From positions 1 to 24,647 of the forward strand of contig CAZVPZ010000016.1 of the NCBI GenBank assembly GCA_964629245.1: a stretch of 24,647 bases of DNA, read 5' to 3'. The notes beneath the pieces are model-generated. The model saw only the letters and a program-made list of their open reading frames with translations, was not told the DNA's origin and did no database searches. Source of the DNA: CAZVPZ01 sp964629245. GTDB lineage: Archaea > Nanohalarchaeota > Nanosalinia > Nanosalinales > Nanosalinaceae. A program made the position numbers and the translations under genes. Below are positions 19,957-24,647 of the stretch, piece by piece. Positions within the stretch are counted from its first letter, which is position 1. Every line of letters starts with the position of its first letter.

Positions 19957-20583
19957 TCAGTGCACGATATCGGTCCCGGCAGCTTCTCCCGGCGATTCCA
20001 GGTTCTCAACCGTCCCACGGAAAACCCTCGTCGGGATTCCCGAGCGGTCTATCAGGTTGAGCGCAGCCTCGTCCACAAGAGCGTAGTTCCCCGGCTGGCT
20101 GTTCCCGCGCACCAGCTCCAGGAGTTCCGAAACCTCGACCTCGTCCAGCTTATCCGCATCACCTTCCTCCGGGTCGGAGGTGTAGACACCGTCGACCGTC
20201 GTCGCGATGTAGAGCTCCGCGTCCAGCAGTTCCGCAGCTGTAGCGGCTACCGCATCAGTGGAGTAGCCGGGCACCATACCACCCATCACCACGTTCTTTC
20301 CAGTCTCCACGGCCTCCAGTACTTCATCGGGGGTCTCCGGTACCGAGGGGTAGGAATCATCCATGACAGCGAGCAGGGTACGCGCGTTCAGCCTTGTAGC
20401 GGCTATGCCCACCATGTCCTGAGTGCCTTTATTCGCGTCGGTGGCGGCTTCCTGGTACTTCTTTAGCTCTCCGGCACCGGTCACCACCACGACCTGTTCG
20501 TGGGTTTCAACCGCGGCAGCCATCCGGTCAAGTTCACCCAGGTTCTCCTGCACCACGGAACCTCCAACAGAAAATACTTTCAC
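19957..20583 (-). CDS. pyrH: Uridylate kinase PyrH (archaeal type)
   Basis: A 208-residue amino-acid-kinase-fold protein that phosphorylates UMP to UDP. The N-terminal glycine loop KVFSVGGSVV (2-11), VVVTGAGELKKY, the TDAVAATAAELLDAE helix and the nucleotide-binding TTVDGVYTSDP motif all fit archaeal UMP kinase. It is slightly shorter than the usual 225 residues. The start is a GTG whose bases overlap the preceding gins stop (GTGA), a classic coupling arrangement, with GAGGAG just upstream. It completes a primase/GINS/PyrH cluster, linking pyrimidine nucleotide supply with replication genes by location only. Confidence 0.9.
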   Translation of the reverse strand: MKVFSVGGSVVQENLGELDRMAAAVETHEQVVVVTGAGELKKYQEAATDANKGTQDMVGIAATRLNARTLLAVMDDSYPSVPETPDEVLEAVETGKNVVMGGMVPGYSTDAVAATAAELLDAELYIATTVDGVYTSDPEEGDADKLDEVEVSELLELVRGNSQPGNYALVDEAALNLIDRSGIPTRVFRGTVENLESPGEAAGTDIVH

Positions 20584-21146
20584 TCCTCGACCTCCTCCGC
20601 GCTTCCCCGGTTGACCAGTATCTCGGCGTTTTCCTCAGGTACCTCGACCTCTTCTCCTTCCTCGAACGGTCCATATGTCTCGAGGTCGGTTCCCAGAAAC
20701 TCCGGCACCTGGGAAGTGATCTTCACCGCGTGGTACTCTTTCTCCTCAGGTTCCTCTTCAGGCTTCCCTTCTTCCTCCCTAGACTGGATATCGATGTCTT
20801 TCTCGGTCCTCTTTTCAGCCCTTTTCCGGTGATCCCTGAAGCCCTGCCTGAGTTCGAGGAAGAGTTCCCGCTCGATCGGCAACAGTTCAAGATCGGAAGC
20901 CTCGGAGCCCGACTTGGCGGATATCTTCGCGTTCTTGAACACCTTGTCTTCCCGGAGGCTGATTATCTTCTCGAAGACCCTCTTCGCGTTACGGTACTCG
21001 CGGTCCTCGCCCGCGGCCTCCTTCTTCCTCTCGAAGTAGTCGCCGACCCGCAGCAGGAAGTCTTCCTCCAGCTCCGTCAGCTCGTCCTGCCTCGCCTCCT
21101 GTTTCTGTATCTTCCTGAGTTCACTGAAGGTGATAGGGTCTGACAT
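20580..21146 (-). CDS. gins15: DNA replication GINS subunit (Gins51/15 type)
   Basis: A 188-residue GINS subunit that would join MCM and a RecJ-like protein in the replicative helicase complex. The order of domains identifies the Gins51/15 type: the helical A domain comes first (about 4-115, with ITFSELRKIQKQEARQDEL and ELLPIERELFLELRQGF). A charged Glu/Lys linker (about 110-138) follows, then the small beta B domain (139-188, with VKITSQVPEFLGTDLETYGP). The length is normal. A TATA-like GATAAAAAGG (21171-21180) lies about 30 nt upstream. It sits between the fused primase and pyrH, a replication cluster seen in other archaea. No second GINS gene is in the window. Confidence 0.88.
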   Translation of the reverse strand: MSDPITFSELRKIQKQEARQDELTELEEDFLLRVGDYFERKKEAAGEDREYRNAKRVFEKIISLREDKVFKNAKISAKSGSEASDLELLPIERELFLELRQGFRDHRKRAEKRTEKDIDIQSREEEGKPEEEPEEKEYHAVKITSQVPEFLGTDLETYGPFEEGEEVEVPEENAEILVNRGSAEEVEE

Positions 21147-21170
21147 TCTACGAGGGAATTAAGCTTGAAA

Positions 21171-21180
21171 CCTTTTTATC
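21171..21180 (-). promoter_or_regulatory. TATA-like box of gins-pyrH
   Basis: Minus-strand GATAAAAAGG is centred about 30 nt before the ATG at 21146, in the 42-nt gap after the primase stop. Confidence 0.5.
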
Positions 21181-21188
21181 TTTCCAGC

Positions 21189-22538
21189 TCATCCGAAGCA
21201 TTCTTGGACGTGCTTCCTGTAGTAGCTCTCCCGCTTGTACTCCTTCCCGCAGTAGGGGCACTCCATGACCTCTTCATCGTCTTCCTCCTCTTCCTGAGAG
21301 CGTCCGGACTTCCGGAACGCATAACTCACAGGGTTGGATACCTTCTCCTCCAGGTTGTCTCCCTCATAGACCTGCATGTCCTTGTAGTATCCTTTCGAGT
21401 CGTAGTTGGGCGGGGGAACATCCTCGTCGCGCCTCCTGTGCCAGCTCAGCTGTGACTTGACGTACGCCTCCGGAAGCTCCTCGTCGTTCCTCTCGTTCCA
21501 CTCCCAGATACGACTCTCTATCTCCGGCCACGAGTAACCCACCGTGCGGAAGAAGTTTATCAGGATGAAAAGACCACGCTTCCTGCCGTCCTCGAGTCCC
21601 TCCAGTATGTTGTTGATGGTCGGCGGGAAGTACTCCTCGGGGATGGCGTCCTCCGGCCTCTCGAAGTCTCTCTCGCGCCTCTTCTTCCTCTCCACCTTCC
21701 TCTCCTCCCTCTGCTGGTCGATGTGGTCCATCGCCTGGACCACGAGGCTCGTCGCCTCGTCCTCCTCATGGCTGTCGAGGAAATCGGTCTCGAAGTCTAC
21801 CCGGTCCATCTCCGCCTCTTCCTTCTCGAAGCCGGCTATCTCTTCCGGCTTGATGGGCAGCGACACCATCCAGGTGCCGTCATGTAGAGAGTAAGGTAGA
21901 CGGAATAGGTGACGCTGGCCCCAGTTGTTCTCGATGTCCGAAACCTGGTAAGGATCGCGGCCCTCCTCCGTCTCCATCTCCTCTCCATAGCCGTATCCTT
22001 CGACATGTGAAATCATCTCTTCCCGGAGGTTGTCCCTGAGATAGTCTATGATTCCACGGGGAAGCTCGGGATACATCCCGGCTATCTCCTGGTCGTTCAC
22101 CCGTGAGGGAAACGCCTCGGAACGGATTCCTATGTGGAAGCCGCGGTTGCCCGAGAACTTGACGCCGATGTTCTCTATACCGTGCTGTCTGAGCTCGTCT
22201 ACCACCAGCTCCGCGGTCTCCTTCGCCAGCTCGAAGCTATAATCGCAGTCGATGTCGATTACCAGGTCCCAGCCCTCCCTCAGCCTGTCGAGGTCGTCGA
22301 CCTGGTCTATAAGCAGAGGGTTCCGCCACCGCTCCACCGAGGCGTGGAACGCGACCGCGCCGTTCTCGACAAGCTGTAGAAAATCGCCGGGAAAGTTTAT
22401 CGCGTCGGGTCTTCTCCCGTACCCCTGCGGATAGGTCGGGGCGACCTCCCTGTACTCTGAGGTCTTCACCACACGTTCAACCACCTCGTCCTGCTCGTAG
22501 TACTGCCTTATCTCCCAGTCTCGCGGTTCCTCCCCCAT
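21189..22538 (-). CDS. priS: Fused archaeal primase (PriS plus PriL-CTD-like) with C-terminal zinc finger
   Basis: A 449-residue archaeo-eukaryotic primase. The catalytic domain (1-255) carries VIDIDCD with metal ligands D95 and D97, SGNRGFHI (129-136, H135), and the RLPYSLHDGTW segment after the helix. A charged stretch (276-295) leads to a helical domain (302-385) reading EEYFPPTINNILEGLEDGRK and ending PPPNYDSKGYY. This pattern resembles the PriL C-terminal domain, as in the monomeric primase of Nanoarchaeum. The four Fe-S cysteines of that domain are absent. The end has a C2HC finger, C427-x2-C430, H443, C447. A TATA-like box at 22561-22570 is 27 nt upstream. It heads the primase, GINS, PyrH cluster. 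Confidence 0.88.
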   Translation of the reverse strand: MGEEPRDWEIRQYYEQDEVVERVVKTSEYREVAPTYPQGYGRRPDAINFPGDFLQLVENGAVAFHASVERWRNPLLIDQVDDLDRLREGWDLVIDIDCDYSFELAKETAELVVDELRQHGIENIGVKFSGNRGFHIGIRSEAFPSRVNDQEIAGMYPELPRGIIDYLRDNLREEMISHVEGYGYGEEMETEEGRDPYQVSDIENNWGQRHLFRLPYSLHDGTWMVSLPIKPEEIAGFEKEEAEMDRVDFETDFLDSHEEDEATSLVVQAMDHIDQQREERKVERKKRRERDFERPEDAIPEEYFPPTINNILEGLEDGRKRGLFILINFFRTVGYSWPEIESRIWEWNERNDEELPEAYVKSQLSWHRRRDEDVPPPNYDSKGYYKDMQVYEGDNLEEKVSNPVSYAFRKSGRSQEEEEDDEEVMECPYCGKEYKRESYYRKHVQECFG

Positions 22539-22560
22539 GCCGGTTTTTTGTCGGCGAAAA

Positions 22561-22570
22561 GCTAAAAGCC
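22561..22570 (-). promoter_or_regulatory. TATA-like box of the fused primase
   Basis: Minus-strand GGCTTTTAGC is centred about 27 nt before the ATG at 22538. It faces the TATA box of the divergent methyltransferase gene, about 30 nt away. Confidence 0.5.
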
Positions 22571-22590
22571 TTGACAGCGACTGCGACCGT

Positions 22591-22600
22591 CATATAAAAT
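22591..22600 (+). promoter_or_regulatory. TATA box of the methyltransferase gene
   Basis: CATATAAAAT is centred about 25 nt before the ATG at 22621. It fixes that ATG rather than the longer open frame beginning at 22537. Confidence 0.6.
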
Positions 22601-22620
22601 TTTCTCGTTCTAACTGGGTC

Positions 22621-23469
22621 ATGGGTTCTAGATTCGAAAAATACCGTGCGCTCGAACCACTCCTGGGCGACGTGTTCGATTTCGACATGGTATTCTCGTG
22701 GCTGGATGACGACGAAGACCACTACCAGAACCCGGAGAAATACGAGAGGGAGCGCTACAGCACCCCCGGCGGCAGGAAGGTCCTGGAACAGCAGGCATCC
22801 AACTTCGCGGAAGGGCTGGAGGAACTGGACGCGGAGCAGGGAGAAACAGTGATGGAGCTGGGCGCCGGCACGGGACTTCTCTCAGAGACCCTTTCAGACA
22901 GCTTCAAAGTAGTGTCGGTGGACGCCAGCCGCCCGATGACGGAGTACATGCGCGAAAACAGTCGGTCGGAGAACATCGTCCAGGCGGACGCGACGCGGCT
23001 GGGCTTCAAGGATAACGCAGTTGACTACATCGTCGTCCCCCGGCTGTTCCACCTGCTGGACGATGAAGCCAAGGAAACGATGATGGCTGAGGCCGATCGC
23101 GTCGCAAGCGAGGGATTCGTTTTCGACTACTTCAGGAAGGAGAGCCCGCGCGACATCTATAACGACGAGATGCCAATGGACAGCAGCCTGACCTCCCACG
23201 ACGAGATAGAGCAGCTGGTCGAGGGCTACGACGTGGTGTACGAGAAGACGGATTTCCTGGTACCCTTCGGCCTCCCCCGGGCGATAGACAGCGAGATAGC
23301 CGCCGGCGTGTACCAGGAACTCCAGGATTTCGGGTCTGCTGCCGCCCGATCCTACGAGAACCTGCACGAGTTCGGGACATCTATCAGGAAACTGGGGGAT
23401 CCCGACCTGGAGTACAGGCAGCCCTTCGGCAACACGGTGGGTTACCGGGGGATAAAGAGCTCCAGCTGA
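22621..23469 (+). CDS. Class I SAM-dependent methyltransferase
   Basis: A 282-residue Rossmann-fold methyltransferase. Motif I is VMELGAGTG (77-85), the acidic ribose-binding D101 ends strand 2 (VVSVDAS), and D123 in QADATRLGF is the adenine-contacting motif. Strand 4 reads AVDYIVVPRLFHLL. The pattern is the Methyltransf_11/25 type, as in UbiE-like enzymes; the substrate cannot be told. The N-terminal 50 residues (FDFDMVFSWLDDDEDHYQNP) are a lid with many aromatics and acids. The start has a TATA box 25 nt upstream and no Shine-Dalgarno. It is divergent from the primase and followed after 48 nt by the nuclease gene, which has its own promoter-like box. Confidence 0.88.
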   Translation: MGSRFEKYRALEPLLGDVFDFDMVFSWLDDDEDHYQNPEKYERERYSTPGGRKVLEQQASNFAEGLEELDAEQGETVMELGAGTGLLSETLSDSFKVVSVDASRPMTEYMRENSRSENIVQADATRLGFKDNAVDYIVVPRLFHLLDDEAKETMMAEADRVASEGFVFDYFRKESPRDIYNDEMPMDSSLTSHDEIEQLVEGYDVVYEKTDFLVPFGLPRAIDSEIAAGVYQELQDFGSAAARSYENLHEFGTSIRKLGDPDLEYRQPFGNTVGYRGIKSSS

Positions 23470-23480
23470 ATCCTCCCACT

Positions 23481-23490
23481 ATTAAATGTT
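23481..23490 (+). promoter_or_regulatory. TATA-like box of the nuclease gene
   Basis: ATTAAATGTT is centred about 33 nt before the ATG at 23518, predicting a leader of roughly 8 nt. Confidence 0.4.
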
Positions 23491-23517
23491 ACTCGCAAGT
23501 AATGATTAGGCGATCTC

Positions 23518-24647
23518 ATGGAAAGCCGCGATTTCCCGGTCTCAGTCACCGACCTCTCGAACTACCGGTTCGGAGACAAGAAGAGAGCATACGGCGCCAT
23601 AGCAGATAAAGGCGTGTCGATAGACCTCGACCAAGAGTACTCGAACTCGGAGATGCTTTACGAGGAGCTCCCGCAGGAAGTCGTGCTCGCGGGCCTGATC
23701 CAGGCCGACCTCCAATACCTGATGTCGGAGCGGGAGCCGGGACTGACGGATTTCAGGGACGAGATAGAGGATGAAGCGGAGAAGTTTTACGGAATCCTAG
23801 TTGACGGGATAAGGGCCCGGGCTACGGATGAGATAGACAGCAGGCTCGAAGAGCTCCAGGCGCCGAAGTACGGCGTAGACCCTGGCGAGGTGCTTGACCA
23901 GGACCTCTACGGCAGGACCGTGAGGGAGACACTGAAGCAGGTGGCTGGCCACCGCTCAAGGACCTGGTGGGCGGACATCGAGGATTTCTATACCAGCCGG
24001 GGCATGGAGCCCGAGAAATGGCTCGAAGACGAGGAAAAGCGTGTGAGAGGCCGAGCGGACCTGGTCATCCCCCGGCGGGAGGACGATGCCGCCGCCGACG
24101 AGATAAGGGAGATAAAGATGAGCAGGAGGGGCGCGGTGCCGAGAGACGAGCACGAGTACCAGGCCGCGGTCTACACCTGGCTCGCGGAGGACCTCGGACT
24201 TGATGTCGAAAGGACGACGCTGGAGTACCCGTTGAGGACCGACGAGATATTCGAGGTCGATACCGCGAAGTGGAGGGATGAAATCGAGCAGGACAGGGAC
24301 GAGTTCATCCCCCTGGTGGAGAGCTTCACCGGGAAGCAGGAGCGCCGGCTCGAACACCTTCTTGAAAGGGAGACCGGTGCGGAGAGGCGGGAGGATGAGA
24401 CCATCGAGGAATACCGTGATAGAGCCGCGGAAACTGCAGGGACTGAAAAAGCCGAACAGATAACGAAACAGGCGACCCAGGACGCCATAAACGACTTGGA
24501 GACGCAGAAGGATTCGCTGGAGAACGTACTTGATATGCTTGAAGGAGGACCCGCAGACCTGGCATCGATGGTCAACCAGTGGGAGGAAGAATACGGACAG
24601 CAGAGGCGCGGCCCGCTCTGGGACGCTCTCCGCGACCTCTACGACGC
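23518..24647 (+). CDS. RecB/Cas4-like PD-(D/E)XK nuclease (3' end outside window)
   Basis: The ATG at 23518 opens 376 codons with no stop before the window ends, so the protein is incomplete. Residues 1-225 look like a RecB-family exonuclease module. They include an N-terminal VTDLSNYRFGDKKRAYG that echoes the LS-x-Y-x-x-CP-x-x-xY start of Cas4/RecB domains but lacks the cysteine. Then come H144 in a possible early motif, GRADLV with D181, EIKM with E198 and K200, and Q215-x3-Y219 (QAAVYTW). No cysteine appears in the visible part, so there is no Cas4/AddB-type Fe-S cluster. Residues 255-345 are predicted long charged helices, followed by VNQWEEEYGQQRRGPLWDAL. Whether a helicase follows is unknown. 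No cas gene or CRISPR array is nearby. Confidence 0.75.
   Translation, partial: MESRDFPVSVTDLSNYRFGDKKRAYGAIADKGVSIDLDQEYSNSEMLYEELPQEVVLAGLIQADLQYLMSEREPGLTDFRDEIEDEAEKFYGILVDGIRARATDEIDSRLEELQAPKYGVDPGEVLDQDLYGRTVRETLKQVAGHRSRTWWADIEDFYTSRGMEPEKWLEDEEKRVRGRADLVIPRREDDAAADEIREIKMSRRGAVPRDEHEYQAAVYTWLAEDLGLDVERTTLEYPLRTDEIFEVDTAKWRDEIEQDRDEFIPLVESFTGKQERRLEHLLERETGAERREDETIEEYRDRAAETAGTEKAEQITKQATQDAINDLETQKDSLENVLDMLEGGPADLASMVNQWEEEYGQQRRGPLWDALRDLYD

Noticed and set aside
1..24647. Search for CRISPR arrays, insertion sequences, toxin-antitoxin pairs, phage genes, tRNA and rRNA
   Set aside because: None was seen. The RHH protein has no partner toxin, and the RecB-like nuclease has no adjacent cas genes within the window.

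Overview
The window looks like chromosomal DNA of a small-genome halophilic archaeon, most likely a nanohaloarchaeon (DPANN). This is inferred from four things. The informational genes are archaeal (aIF5B, aIF2-alpha, L7Ae, S28e, L24e, L44e, S27e, Nop10, RpoK, GINS, PriS-type primase, XPD, NreA). Almost every protein is strongly acidic, as expected for a salt-in cytoplasm. Nearly every first gene of a transcription unit has an A/T-rich TATA-like box about 25-27 nt before its start codon, which implies leaderless mRNAs. The replicative primase appears to be the one-chain small/large subunit fusion known from tiny DPANN genomes. Coding density is very high, and no stretch over 300 bases lacks a gene.

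Layout. 1-838: start of a Fe-S assembly gene (sufB) with a DtxR-like palindrome between TATA box and start. 880-3588: an FAD-synthase-type cytidylyltransferase, a small acidic unknown and an XPD/Rad3 helicase. 3671-5494: a multi-pass membrane protein, a 48-residue ribbon-helix-helix regulator and a DUF123 (GIY-YIG-like) protein. 5555-7310: a short operon of an SDR oxidoreductase and a D-lactate-dehydrogenase-like enzyme. 7291-11053 (minus): the rpl7ae-rps28e-rpl24e-infB operon followed by nreA, without the usual ndk. 11138-12562 (minus): an operon of a Q/S-rich linker protein, a small helical protein and an ASCH-domain protein with no ordinary start codon. 12607-15096 (minus): Y-family polymerase, FMN reductase, a SelW/Rdx-like protein without its redox cysteines, and rps2. 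15169-19905 (minus): eno, rpoK, a PAC2 protein, nop10, aIF2-alpha, two tandem paralogous membrane proteins, rps27e and rpl44e. 19957-22538 (minus): pyrH, gins and the fused primase. 22621-24647 (plus): a methyltransferase and the first 376 codons of a RecB/Cas4-like nuclease cut by the window end.

How the genes fit together. Most of the window is translation, transcription and replication housekeeping in recognisable archaeal gene neighbourhoods, joined by DNA repair (XPD, NreA, Pol IV; the last two end in PCNA-binding PIP boxes) and by fermentation-type carbon metabolism (enolase, D-lactate dehydrogenase, SDR). I found no CRISPR array, insertion sequence, tRNA, rRNA or obvious defence island. 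The most distinctive items are the cysteine-poor fused primase with a C-terminal zinc finger, the tandem S-component-like membrane pair inside a translation cluster, the ASCH gene that seems to begin with AUA, the Rdx protein lacking its CxxC, the sufB operator and the truncated nuclease gene at the right edge.
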